From assembly GCA_026929865.2 (NCBI GenBank), contig CM049404.1:13848501-13912500 (forward strand): a DNA stretch of 64,000 nt, written 5' to 3'. Position numbers and translations under genes: made by a program. The notes beneath the pieces are model-generated. The model saw only the letters and a list, made by a program, of their open reading frames with translations, ran no database searches and had not been told where the DNA came from. The DNA is from Hyperoplus lanceolatus (lineage: Eukaryota > Chordata > Actinopteri > Uranoscopiformes > Ammodytidae). This document shows, in pieces, positions 1 to 27,745 of the stretch. The first letter of the stretch is position 1; each line of letters starts with the position of its first letter.

Positions 1-1008
1 TAAACCTTATTGTAAATGTTTACCATATTTGGTTATAATGTCATATAAAATATGTTTTTTACAAACCACCGCCATTTTGAAACACTTATAAAATTGCCTA
101 AGTCACTCCGTCTAGTGACTTAGGCTAAATAAAATGGCCTAATTCACACTCTTGACATAGGCCATTACACTAAAAGGGTGGGATCACATGATCTGTTCAA
201 CTGAGGATGCTGAGAGTTTTACCAGAGGTGGCCAGCATCACAAGGAGCTGATTTAGGCAAGAAAATTATTTTTGCAAAAAAATGACTTAGGGTATTATTT
301 TAAGAGGGTGACGTTATGTAACGGTGTATACTTATTCCAGGTGAACCATGACGAGCTTTAGAACATAATCTTTGTATGGACCCTTTGTATCTATACAGCT
401 AAACAAAGCACTTGGGCTAATTGATATCTTTTTTTCAGTGGTGTTAATATTTCATGGGGGTGTTCCAGTATGTCAATAGGCTAAATGGAGGACAGGTTTT
501 TGTTTCTTATTTGAGAAGTTTATATATATCGAATTGTCCTTCATGACCTGCATGGTTATAATTACGTACAAGATTAGAATGCTGCTGATTGCACTTCAGT
601 TCTCTAGCTACAGTTTATCATATTCTTGTTTTTTTCATAATTCTTGTTTTTTTAAGAGGAGTTTATTACAGAAATGGACTTTTCCCACCTGTACTAGAGT
701 AGCTCCTCCATCTGTCTCCACAGGACAAATGATAACCCAGGAGGGACTATTGATTTCCTTGTGTGATGTCTTTGTTTTGTGTGCTTTATGACAGAACCTC
801 GCTGCAGCAGGGAGGTTAAGCAGCTGTTTGATGAGCACAGACTGTTGTTTGTATTTGCAGGAAGGCTCGTCGGAACATGACGGACCACTTAAGTAAAAGG
901 GTCCTCCAGGGATCCTGCACAGTTTGTGCTGGGAGAAGAAGCTGGCTCAGAAGTGTTGATACTGTTGGTAAACCAAGTATGCTCAAAGGTTAGGAATCGT
1001 AAGACCTG
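1..1008. other. Left flank, no gene recognised
   Basis: AT-rich sequence with only short chance reading frames. The one item of note is the exon-like segment at 861-967. Confidence 0.5.
861..967 (+). other. Possible isolated exon, gene unknown
   Basis: TTTGTATTTGCAG (ending 860) resembles an acceptor and TTG|GTAAAC a donor at 967/968. Reading from 861 gives only EGSSEHDGPLK then a stop, so it might be a last coding exon of a gene to the left or a non-coding 5' exon of pacsin1. No homology recognised; this rests on splice-like signals alone. Confidence 0.15.
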
Positions 1009-3034
1009 GGGCCTATTTCAGGTAGCTGGTTTTACATACTCTGGGTTTAATCCTGCGCTCTGAGTTGGTCAACTCAGAGCGCAGGGTTGACGAGAAACTC
1101 TGGGTTTTCGGTTTCAGAACAGTGGATCAGCGTTGGGTTAATCAACTCTGAGCGTGTTCACTCTGGGTGGAGCGTGTGCATAAAAGCCATCGTCAATGGA
1201 TCGCTGAAAACATGATTCACCATGGAAACAGAAGAAACAAATGCTTGATCCTCCCACTTCTCCACTTCTCAAAAAAGAAAAAAAAAACTTCTCCGCTCCT
1301 CCCACTAGAGTAAGAAATATTAATTTATGAGCTTATGGAGAAGAATGAACGGGGATAGTCTCATAACTCTGATCTAATCACTTCGGCAAGTCAGAAAAAA
1401 ATGATGCAAACGTTTTTTGTCAAGAGCATCATTGCTTCCGTATGAGAAGCAAGTCTATTTTAAGAATTAAGTTACGCATATCAGCAGCAGAGCCGGCCCA
1501 AGCCTTCAGGGGGCCCTAAGCGAAAAATGATTCGGGGGCCCCTCACCAATGTTAGCGCTGCTGAAACTATAGATCTGTGTTAAATATCATTCACACACCC
1601 AGTGTTTTCCGCTAGTGCCTTCACTGTGCAGCTGTGCGAAAATATTAGACAGCCGAGATTCAGACCCTCCTAGGGGGGTTCGGGGGTATGCCCCCCCGTG
1701 AGATTTTTTTAACCTTTTTAAAGTGAAATGCATGAATCTGGTGCACTTTGAGAGGAAAATTTAGAGGCTAAATCTGAGAAATTTTGTGTGAACAAATAAT
1801 TTGGAGACACTGGGTCAAATGAATTAGAAGCTATTGAAGAAGGACACATGGATTTTCCATAAAAATATTAATATAAAATAAAATATTATGGAGGGTCCTC
1901 TGGGTTGGGCTTGGAGCTCTTTTTCTTTTACGGGACATATTTCTCTGTAATATAATGAATGCATTTAAATGCAGTGTGAGGAACGAAGCAGAAGAACTCT
2001 GTTGTCCAGCTACTGTATCTTTTTTTCCACAGACAAGGCTGAAATAGGCTGATATATGATGATAATATCAAACACACCAACTAAAAAAAAAAAAAAAAAA
2101 AATTTTTTTTTTTTTTTTAGGGGGGCCCCCCAGGCAGTCGGGGGCCCTAAGCGGCCGCTTAGTTCGCTTATGCCTCGGGCCGGCTCTGATCAGCAGCAAC
2201 AAAATTATCAAGCTGCCGCTGCACAGCACTGCTGACAGTGTTTTATATTCGCTGTAGCCTATTATGTAGGCAAGCTATAATAGGCCTACTGTGCAGTAAA
2301 CAGACTGTCGCTTCTTTTAAATGGGGAGTGAAAGATATTAACGTTTGACACATAAGGTGACAGTTTCCATTGTAGATCCTGATTGTTTTATTACCAGATC
2401 CCTTGTCCTCTAGTGATCACAGTTTAAATTATTATATTATTTCTATATTCATATTGGGCTATTTAACGAGGCTTGTCTGTGACTTTGGGATGACACAAGT
2501 GAACAGTGCAGCCGCAGAATTACATTTCAACCTGACATATATAGCCGATGTTCAGTGGCACAGATGTTAAAAAACTACTGATAATGATAAAAATAAATAA
2601 CGAGATACATACAATACAATAGGTTTATTAATCTGAATGTAAAGCATGTTCACGATGTGTAAGGTGGACGCATATGAACGAACGAGGGCTGAGAACAAGG
2701 CTACTGATCAAATGATCGATCAAACGTAAAATCATCAGGAAATGATAAAAACATCCCGATGGAGATTTATATGGTGTGATTTTGCTTTAAACTGTACAGG
2801 GTTGCGTTGTGACAGTGACTCTTTCTTCAGTCGGAGCTGCAGCGTAAAGTGAAAACAAACTCAGGGTAGGTCTAACCACCTATCCAGCAGGTTAGACCCA
2901 CGGCGTATGTTGCCGCAGTAACTGACTCTCGGTTGCGCTGAACCTGCTTCTTGAAACGGAAAACCGAGAGTTTCCACTAACTCAGAGCGAACAAACTCTG
3001 GGTTGCCTCAAAACCAGCTACCTGAAATAGGCCC
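1009..3034. mobile_element. Harbinger-like non-autonomous DNA transposon, interrupted by a hAT
   Basis: The ends form long inverted repeats beginning GGGCCTATTTCAGGTAGCTG and are flanked by a 3-bp direct repeat CTG (1006-1008 and 3035-3037). A 3-bp target duplication is typical of PIF/Harbinger elements, although TWA is the usual target. There is no transposase frame. Subterminal parts repeat CTCTGGGTT and ACTCAGAGCG in both orientations, including a hairpin at about 1058-1086. A 701-bp hAT element sits inside at 1488-2188. Confidence 0.8.
1488..2188. mobile_element. hAT-type MITE nested in the Harbinger-like element
   Basis: Inverted ends CAGAGCCGGCCC / GGGCCGGCTCTG and a perfect 8-bp target duplication ATCAGCAG (1480-1487, 2189-2196), the hAT signature. 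701 bp and non-coding. The part at about 1670-1790 closely resembles 12480-12595 in another hAT-like element of this window. Confidence 0.9.
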
Positions 3035-4877
3035 CTGGCAACAAAACCTGCCAGGCCTCTAAAACGACATCACCTTTCTCCACAAATACACTATTCATTT
3101 TGTTGTGTCTTTGATTTGCAGAAATCATCACTATAACATCACCACATAATGGATCATCAAATCAGGGGAGTTTCTAGGTTTCAAAAAATTTAACAAAGGA
3201 CAAAAAGTTCTAATTTGATTCCATATTTTGATCATCTGAATATGGCATTATTTAATAATAGCAGAAGATGGACATAACTTTTCATTGTGTTTTGGTGCAA
3301 GGTATAGTCTTGATTTTGTTCATAAGAAGTCTCTACCCAGTTATTATTTGGAGGAAAAGTCATATATTTAGAAGAAACACCTATTCCGGGTGAATATATA
3401 CTACATTTGTAATAATGGGCTTTATTTGTCAAAAAAAATGATGTGTTACAATCCCGAGTTGTGGTTGCAACATAGCCAGAAATGTTTAAAGAGCAAGTCA
3501 TCAAATAAAACCAACCACTTATTTAACATTTTAATTAATGTGTTATTGGCACTCAGACACACTTTGCTGCATGGCCTGTTAACATTTTGAAATTAAGGTA
3601 GGGAAATTCTAATTTCTTAAAGTCAGATTTAGAATCGATAACTGTTCTCTCCTTGTGCCAGTTAGAGAAGTCGCCCGCAGTCTTATCAGCTTGTTTATGC
3701 CTCCAGTCGGATTATGAGCCAATTCTCGCATAGAAACATTTACGCCCCACTCATTTATTTTCCTTCCTTCTTTATTGAACAACCACCAGCACTAGTTTGG
3801 CTCATGATTAGAGATATCCATCTCTCATTCTCCAAGTCAAATTGGCATAACAGTTGGCAAGAGTGGTTTTAATAAACACATGAGGTGTGTGCCAATTCCA
3901 AAGTATGATAGTATGGGTACAGATAATAGTTTAGTTCTTAATGAGCTGGTGCTTGCTGTGGTTTTTCTGGGTCAAGTCTAATCAGGGTTTTGCTCTCAAG
4001 TATTTCGAGTTATGTCTTCGAGATGTAAAATTGCTTGTTTTGGCTGTGAGTTATACGCAAGTACGGGTCCAGTTGTTAGTTCAAGCCCTTGATTTTTGCA
4101 CCTCAGGTCTGATTTGATTCTCAGTTTTTTTTCTGTTGTCTCCAGCGCTGCCACTGGGCACACGGTGGAATCAGCCAGCTACCCTACCTAGATGTCCTTT
4201 GGGTATTAGCGGTGGGTATAAATAGGGCTGTAAGATGATTATCGTCGGACCTTTCCGTTGAAGTATCTCTGGCCACACTGGCAGAAGTTTCCTGTTATCA
4301 TGGTCACAACTGTGTCAAGGAGATGTTCGTAGCATTGGTTCAGTCATTGTAAGCCGCATTTTGATGGGAAATAGCTTGTTGCTGTGTTGGTGGTTAGTAT
4401 TTAGGGAACATGAGATGTCCTATTTAGAGACGTTTTTACCCATGGTTGCTATGGGGCCTTATGCCTGTCAATTTTGGTCACAACTGTACTTTCTGATGAG
4501 AGTTAGTTAGCTAGTGTTAGAATGCTAATGTTTGATTTTTTTTTATCTCTGAAAAGACAAAATAAAATCCAGCTGATTGTGATAGATTGTAATTTTGCTG
4601 TGTAATCCCCCCCCCCCCCCCACACCCCCCTCGTCTCTTCCTTCTGATGTACAAAGTAAAGCGTAAATACAGTTTTATCATCAGGAACATCGTGTTTCCG
4701 TTTTCAAAGTCAGGATTCAAGCATTTCATTTAGCAGCTATATTTTTAACATTTAGTTCGGAAAATACATTTGCCTTGGAGCAGTTTTTGCAATGTTTACC
4801 CCTTGTTAGATAAAATAATCCGCCACAATTTACATTTTTAATAACTCCAGCTCCCACTCTCTGCATACTATAAAGAA

Positions 4878-4878
<1 letters not shown>
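3035..4878. other. Intergenic, no gene recognised
   Basis: Unique-looking AT-rich DNA with chance reading frames; a run of 14 C at about 4608-4621. Confidence 0.5.

Positions 4879-4944
<66 letters not shown>
4879..4944. repeat. (CA)n microsatellite
   Basis: About 33 uninterrupted CA units, grading into CATA. Confidence 0.95.
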
Positions 4945-4948
<4 letters not shown>

Positions 4949-5799
4949 TACACATACATGTACTGCCACTGCGTTTGAAGGCAGCCCATCAGTATTCAGT
5001 GCAGCATAAGGCAGCTAAATGATAAGAAGATGGAAAATGTAGTGTGTTTGAGGGGAAACATTCCCAGATTGACTATCGCCTTAGTGGTTTACTCCCTCCC
5101 TCCCTCTGCTCCCTATCCGTCGTGGATGTCATGAAAAACTGGAGTGGAACCAGAGCCTCCATCCTCTCCGCTCCATCTCACAGCCACTGCTGCATGTCTG
5201 CAGCTCAGTCCTTCATCACCAGCCATCACTATATGCCTGTCTCTCCCCTCCTCGGCTCTTCTCTCGCTCTGCCCTCCTCTAGCCGTTTTTTCCCCCCTGT
5301 CTTCAACACAGTCACTAGGAGGCTTGTGGCAGGAGGCTTGTGAGTTACATAACCACTGCAGCAGCGCTCGGGACACTGTGTTGAATCACAACTCCGTCGC
5401 AATTGTGTGTGTGTTTCAAGGTGTAGCCTATTTTGAAATGTGGGTTTCCGCTCAAAATACTCATTTTGGGATGTATCCAGTCCGCATCCATTAATAGTAT
5501 CTTCTTGTTTTTCTCTATGTTCCTCTGTTTGTTTACAGTTGTCTGGGATTTCTCACTGTTAATCTGTCCTTAAAGGAAGGATTTTTGGTTTATCTTCACA
5601 AAGTGTTTGACATGGAGGTTTCATTAGGGCAGTTACCTCTACATGAGTGGAAAGAGTAGTATTAGCATTACCGCTGCAGATTCACAATGCTCCATGAAAC
5701 ACAGGACACTCCTGGATCATTTTGCCCGGCATGTACTTTTCTAGCTTTATTTCTGAGATTTTTTTTTTTTCAAACAGTTTAGTGTTTTGAATGTCTCTT

Positions 5800-5960
5800 C
5801 GACAGCCTGCCGCCGTGCTAGCAGCTCTGTGAGGCTACAGTTAGGCACAGAGGTGCTCTAAGATAAAGCTGCAGTCAGCATGCTATCATGCTCACAGTGA
5901 GAATGCTAACACGTTGATGTCTAGTGTCTAGTACTCTCATGTCTAGTAGTAGTCAATAGT
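5800..5960 (+). repeat. Degraded copy of a dispersed fish repeat
   Basis: Contains the GCATGCTAACATG-like, AGGTGCT and GATGTCTAG pieces of an old repeat family common in fish genomes. Related fragments occur in reverse orientation at about 6360-6780 and 7790-7870. Called from remembered family patterns, so the limits are approximate. Confidence 0.4.
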
Positions 5961-6359
5961 ATTTGCTTCTGGCCGCTGTTTTCAAAATGGTGTTAAATGT
6001 GTTCTATGAACTGAAATGCTCCAAATAAACTTGAAAAAATGACTGCGTAGTGACGTAGTTATTTAGTTATGCTTCAAGTTATGTCAACACAGGACTTTAT
6101 AGTTGTAAACAAGGTTCAAGAGATAGTGAGTCTTAATGAATAAAGCTCTGGCTGAGGAGATTGTTAAAATGCTGGTATACATGTTCAGCCTCTTGCTGCA
6201 AGTTTAAGAAGGAATAACTACTGTTAAATCATATCCATACAATATATTTCAGGGGTTACAGAATAGAAATTTAAAAGTCAATTGAGGTTTCAATAATGTA
6301 GAGTAGTGGCATTATGAGACAGACAGTTTTCAGCCATGCTAGTTGCGTGGCATGCTTAC

Positions 6360-6780
6360 TCTAGTGATGGCAATTCCGGTCAGACTGTCCACCACTTGGG
6401 TTCAGACTGAGTCACAGTTATTGGACTGATTGGATTGAAATTTGGTACTTTTGTTGTCCCCAGAGGATAATGATTACCGATCACCTTTCTTTGCCTTGGG
6501 CACGGGGCACCACCCACGTTTTGTTTTTAGTGAAATGTTTATTTTTTACTGGATGTATTTCCATAATTTGTTACAGATTAATATGTCTACCCTGCACAAC
6601 TGCAAAACTAATGACTAATTCCTATCATCCTCAGTGGTACTTTGTACTTGTGCTAATTAGCAAATGTTAACAACGAGTTGTCACTATCACTGTGAGCATG
6701 TCGGCATGCTGCTGACTCTATCATTTAGCAGAACTCACCACTGTGCATATGTACAGACTCACAGAGCAGCTGGCATGTAT
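6360..6780 (-). repeat. Degraded copy of a dispersed fish repeat
   Basis: Reverse-strand copy related to 5800-5960. It includes TTGAAATTTGGTAC and GTCCCCAGAGGATAATGA near 6440-6470 and GAGCATGTCGGCATGCTGCT near 6692-6712. Non-coding. Confidence 0.4.
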
Positions 6781-6888
6781 CTAGATACTTCTTCAGTGAT
6801 CATTCAATGTAGTTGCAGGTTCGAGGTTTTCGTGTTATTTTGAATTGAATGAGACCAATTTCTCGGCCATACAAATCGTCTAAAAACC

Positions 6889-7095
6889 AAAGGTCGGGGA
6901 CGCCCTTGGCTCGGTTGGTAGGGCGTCCCCCCCATGGGCCTCGGCCGGCAGCGGACCCAGGTTCGGTTCCCGCCCGCGGTCGTTCTCTGCGTGTCGCTCC
7001 CCTCTCTGTCCGTTTCAACTCTGTCTCTACATGTCTACACTATCAATGAAGCATAAAAATGCCAAAAAAAATTCTTAAAAAAAAAAAAAAAAAAG
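6889..7095 (+). mobile_element. tRNA-derived SINE
   Basis: The head resembles a tRNA: A-box-like GGCTCGGTTGGTAGGGCG (about 6908) and B-box-like GGTTCGGTTCCC (about 6961). A unique body follows, then a long A tail (about 7063-7094). Near-identical flanks GTCTAAAAACC (6878-6888) and GTCTAAAACC (7096-7105) are the target duplication. It is a SINE, not a tRNA gene. Confidence 0.85.
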
Positions 7096-7219
7096 GTCTA
7101 AAACCCATTACACTACAGAAAGTATTGAAGTGTAATGTTAATGAAGCCGAGCTATTTGCATCAATGTGTTGATTTTGTTGTGGTTGCTGTTCTGGGAGAT
7201 AAGCAGTAGCACACCTGGA

Positions 7220-7245
7220 CTCACATCCACCCACCCACCCACCCA

Positions 7246-7276
<31 letters not shown>
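7220..7276. repeat. (CCCA)n / (CT)n simple repeat
   Basis: Compound run of CCCA units, C tract and CT units. Confidence 0.9.
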
Positions 7277-7286
<10 letters not shown>

Positions 7287-7789
7287 CAGATGCAGAAACT
7301 TGATTGTTGTGCACTGTGCAGGGACCCAGAGCACGTCTGGAGACGCTCATGATCAGATAGCTGAGTCATCCTGCGCTTCTTTGCTCGCCGTCATTGCCCA
7401 CACTGCTCACCTGCATAGGTCTACCTGTAAAATGTTGCTACATTACAATATATGTTTTTTGTAATCAAATATAGACATAACACATGTGTATTTAATCTGT
7501 AGCTGTTGTAACAGTATGAATACATATTCATTTGATGAGAAAAGCCTGAAAAGGGATTTTTTTCTTTTTGTTGGCTTTGTTCTTACCATATTAATAATCT
7601 CACAACCCCTCAGGTTATTTGACCCTAACCTCAACCTGCATTAGTATTTTTTGTAAAGTATTCTTGACTAGGCAAAAATATGTAGGCTACATTATTGGTC
7701 CTTTATAATATGAATCCTTGTGACTTTGATGATCTATGCTATTATGCTATACTACTGACACTCCTTAGCTGTTTTTTTGTGTTTGTTGG

Positions 7790-7870
7790 TAATTGGCAAA
7801 CGTTAGCATGTCATTACGTGCTAAACTAAAATGGGTTAGCATTAAGCTCAAAGCACCACTGTGGCTGTGG
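7790..7870 (-). repeat. Fragment of the same dispersed fish repeat
   Basis: Reverse-strand fragment sharing the GTGGTGCTTTGAGC and ATGCTAAC pieces seen at 5800-5960. Boundaries approximate. Confidence 0.35.
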
Positions 7871-8476
7871 ACTCTTATTGTTGTTTGCACTGAGCTTTCC
7901 ACTACAATGTGAAACCCACATGATAGCACATTTATATTCTTCTATGTGTTTAGTTCGTCCTCATGGTTCTCAGCATATAAAACAGTTCTGTCTGCGTATA
8001 CAGCCATTTCCTCTGTGGCTATGCTAGTGGTGTGCTGGTCAAGGACAGAGAGAAGATGAGGGTCATTTTTTCCCCCTAAATTCTGTTGCCGACTCTTCCT
8101 CCTGATCAACATGTCAGTTTGGATTTGACTCTCTTTCGCCATGCTCCGGCGAGCAGTGGAGAGGGTTGCACAACACGAACACGTACAGCTAGTACAATAC
8201 AGCACAGAGAAGAACCCCCACCCTCCACCATCATTGGTTTTCCCTTCACATCACCTCGATGTCTATCTCTATATCTACTGCTCTGCCTCTTTATATCTAG
8301 CTTATATCTGACTTCTGCATCTTTATTGAATCAGTCCCTCCTCTTCAGCACTTCATCCTTCTCTGGGTTGGTTAAGGCTACACTTTCACTTCAGAAGCTC
8401 CCCTTGTGTGTGTTTGCATGTGTTGCCTATCTGCCAGCTTTGTTTACAAAATAATTAAATGGATTTGAGGTGTATC

Positions 8477-11416
<2,940 letters not shown>

Positions 11417-11424
11417 TTGTAAGG

Positions 11425-12019
11425 CAGTGCTTCTCAAATGGTGGGGCGCGCCCCCCTGGGAGGGCGCCGTGAGTTGTCAGGGGGGGGCGCGGGCTGCCTT
11501 GATTTTTTTTTTAGTGCTAGCAAGTATTGCAGTAAATAAATGTACACGTGTCTCCAAGTGTCTCTGTAGGATATTTAAAAAGAAATCAAGCAAGTAGAAA
11601 TAACATTAATGAATTATTGGTCTATCGCATCACAGAAGGCCTATTGGCCTATAATAATAAAAAAAACACCACCTTAATGTTTACAGTTTAAAATTGTTTT
11701 GAATGAAATGCAAACCTCAGTGAATCATTTGCTCTTGTTTCTCTGTCCTGAGATTCACACAGACTGAGTAGTCTTGTTTAAATGTTACACATTGAGCTAA
11801 TAAACTGAACTTTGATTTTTTTTGCTGCAGAAGTTATCAAATTTGACAATAAGGTGATTGTATGCAGAATGCTCATGTCAGAAACTCATACAGTGGTTTT
11901 GTACAGATAAATAGATAAATATTAGCAGGTTCTCAACAGTATTTCAATTTAGGGGGGGGGCGCGAAAAAAATTCTGTCCCCTAGGGGGGGGCATGACAGA
12001 AAATAATTGAGAACCACTG
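11425..12019. mobile_element. hAT-type MITE
   Basis: Inverted ends CAGTGCTTCTCAA / TTGAGAACCACTG and a perfect 8-bp target duplication TTGTAAGG (11417-11424, 12020-12027). 595 bp, with G/C-rich GGGGGGGCGCG tracts just inside both ends and an AT-rich non-coding core. Confidence 0.9.
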
Positions 12020-12278
12020 TTGTAAGGGGTGTGAATAGACTTCATACCCATTTGTGGGTTCTTGAATGTGATGTGCAGGTTGTGGCTAACATGCCTCCTC
12101 ACTGCTGTGTGGATTGGCATTAAGGGATCTCGTTCCCTTTTTCAAGAAGGAGGTTTAATGAGGGTCTGTCCTAGCGAGGTGAAACATTCTGTGGAAGCTG
12201 GCTCAAATTATTGTGTCTAAAATGGAATATGGTCAATATGAGGTTTGGATTCCAATACAAACTACAGTATGTCTAGGG

Positions 12279-12721
12279 AAGGGGTGCCCTCAAGTTTTCA
12301 GCTTGTGAGCTACTTTTATAATGACCAAGTCAAGAAGATCTACCTACTATAAAAATGCAAAACATATTAGGCCCTGGGGCTGAGAGGTTTTGTAGGCCCG
12401 CTGAGAGTCCGTCTTACAACACAAAATGTGTAATATTTCCTTTGATTAATAAACAAATCATTTTAAGGTAATACACAGGGCCTTTTAGGGGTGTCAAGGG
12501 GCATGCCCCCCCGGAAGAAAAATGTGAAACTTTTAAAGTAAAATGTATCAATCTGGTGCATTTTGAGAAGAATACTAAGGCTAAATCAGCTGCGTCCTAT
12601 GTGAGCTATTTAGTACTATTTTCTGGAATTTTCCCCCGTTCTCCCCTATTTATTTTATTTTTATTTTCATTTAAGAATGCCTTCACGATCTACCCACAAT
12701 GCGACGTAATGGGCACCCCTG
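12279..12721. mobile_element. hAT-type MITE
   Basis: Ends AAGGGGTGCCC / GGGCACCCCTG with the 8-bp duplication GTCTAGGG at 12271-12278 and 12722-12729. 443 bp, non-coding. Its middle (about 12480-12595) matches the interior of the hAT element at 1488-2188. Confidence 0.85.
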
Positions 12722-12729
12722 GTCTAGGG

Positions 12730-15059
12730 GTATTTGAAAGTTGAAGCTATGACTGATGGTTAATAAATGGTTAAAACAGAAGGGTTATATCTAGGCACAT
12801 TAAATTGTTCACATCTATACTTTGTATTCTTTGACTACATTGTACTTTAGAGATACGTTTAGAGATCAATAGGACTAGATTAGTACACTTTAGAATTTGC
12901 AAAACCTTTAGTATTTCTCTGGTATTTTCTCATTTTGAGTCAAATGTTTTTTCCTATAAAAGAACTATCAACCCTGAAGGTATGATAAAGAGAGAGTATA
13001 TGAGAGAGTAGTGCATAAAAAAACATTGCTTTTATTCTCTGAGCCATGAGGGGGAAGAAAGGATGAATTACTAGAAAAATGCTTTGCTGCTGAGCCTAAA
13101 AAGTGCACCTAAAAAAAGGCTCAAGTTTTCTCTGACACACACACTGACAGTAGAATTGCTAAACCGTGCAGTAGTTCCTTGGTATTGTGCGTTGTGCGCC
13201 CTTAACTTGGCCAGTGTCTGAAAGCCTCGATTGTCAAGACTGGTGTGATGGCTGGTGACAGTAACCAAGGCATTGATACAAATAATAGTGATACAAAAAA
13301 CAACCACAATAGATTTGCTGACTCATTCAATGTTCTGTAGCACATTGCCTGTGCTGCAGCTGAAAACCAAGACCAATAACACTGAGTGTGCATGTCTCCC
13401 TTGACCAAACTGTTGATGAGTAGACCCTGTGAGGAAACTCAGTGTGTTGCATCAGCTGCTACTAAAAATACTTCCCCTTCCTACGCTGACCTTGTATCTC
13501 CAGGACATTTATTTTTCTCAGAAAGACGAATGCGTTGTTACATTGTGTATAAGGAAAATGGAGGTCAGGCCGGTTTCAATTGAGCCTAACTCAGGAAGTC
13601 ATTTTTTGATGACTCATTCCAGGGGTGTGGGATGAAGCAGGAATTCATTTGCACTTGACTGAAGAAGGACGTTGAAGAAAAAAGAAGCACAGAGGCCACT
13701 GCTAATATTTAAATAAAGTTCATAGTACGGACTCAGCATATAATCTGAAATGAGTCATCCTTCATCGGCACTGACCTCCATCTCGCACGATGAACTAAGA
13801 CTGAATTTGTTCCTTGCATTCTAAGAATCAATCCTTACACTCTGAATTTAAATTAAATTTTACGAAACTCGTTGTCACTTTAATTAAAAGCTATAATAGC
13901 GGTTTGCACTGTCGGACCGTGTGCACAATACGATAAGAACCACAATCAGCGGCATTTAATTGTGAAGACCAAGAAGGCATTTCAGAGCAGGAACATTATC
14001 AACAAAACCTCATTATAATTATTATGGCACATGCAATGTATTGTCTCGTCATATTGGTTCTTGCCGTCCGTGCAATGAAGAGCTCTCAGTCGAGGAGAAG
14101 CCATTAGTCATGTGGGCAAAAATGGATTCGTCTTCAAACAGTGTTCAATACCAATATAGCGTCTCACAGACTCCTCTGTTTTAACCAGGGAGGTACGATA
14201 TTGACTGTACATCAGACAAATAAATATAAATCACCTTAAACGCTAGAGGAAATCAAGCGGGATCTCTATCCCTGTAGGGTTTGCATAGTAACAGGTGATT
14301 AAACCACGCCATTAAATGGTTTCTATGGGTGTGTTGATCTTGTTTCAGTGTATTAACAAATTAACAAATTCTCTCTCTCCGATTTAAACTGAAAAAAAAA
14401 TTTAAATTCTAAGAAGATTGTTTTTCAATTTTCAAGAATATTTTCTTTCTTGTTTTATTGATGCAAAATAGTAAACCATTAATAACAGATTTACACAAAT
14501 TTGACAAAAATACATACAATATACAAAGAGAGATACTACACAATGTATACTCGCAAAGAAGCAAAAACAGACTGGACAGCATAAGGCAAACAATATAGTA
14601 ATAATGGTAATTTGATAACATTACAAATAATAATGGTGCTTTATGGGCTGCTTTACACAGTGTATCACATCTACTGTGTCTCTCAGATGTTTTGTGTCAA
14701 AGCAATAGGGTTTAGCACTGTGGAATGATTTCCAGGTCAGAGCTGTGAGATAGCAGCGACTCTACTACTCTACTCTCTCTGGTTTCTTTTCTAGGACACT
14801 TCTATATAAGATGCCCCTGCTCGTTCCTCAGGGCACAGCACTGTATGCATGGCCAAGGAGACTATTTTTATCTCATTATTATAATTGTCTCGAATACAAA
14901 AACCCTCACACTGAAAGAAGGAAAAGAATGGCTGCTTGGCCCTGTTCTGCTTCTGATGTCTGCTCATGCTCTCCACTGTACTGCTTTGTCTCTGCACTTG
15001 TGTAACGCATTGTCACCGTCTGACGTAGTTGTTGTTGTTTTTCTCTTTGTCTCTTCCAG
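12730..15059. other. Upstream region of pacsin1 coding exons
   Basis: No gene or clear element. AT-rich and likely intronic or promoter sequence of pacsin1, since the exon at 15060 begins with a splice acceptor. Confidence 0.4.
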
Positions 15060-15129
15060 TGCATGAGGAACCCAGCTCTGCTGCAGAGGACAGGTTTAGT
15101 CATTAGAGTGCTTTGCCACATCCAGGAAA
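15060..15129 (+). other. pacsin1: pacsin1 5' UTR part of first coding exon
   Basis: A pyrimidine-rich tract ending CTCTTCCAG at 15059 looks like a splice acceptor, so the start codon exon is preceded by at least one non-coding exon upstream that I could not place. An upstream ATG at 15063 (T at -3, weak context) opens a 28-codon frame ending at 15149, overlapping the main start in another frame. It could damp translation of the main frame. Confidence 0.6.

Positions 15130-27745
<12,616 letters not shown>

Noticed and set aside
5044-5494. Overlapping Ser/Pro-rich frames of about 100 aa on both strands
   Set aside because: Low-complexity C/T-rich DNA, open on both strands, without splice context or family resemblance.
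6889-7010. tRNA gene
   Set aside because: It has tRNA-like boxes but no intact acceptor stem or cloverleaf, and it is followed by a SINE body, A tail and target duplication. The heads at 21840-21890 and 58910-58958 are likewise SINEs.
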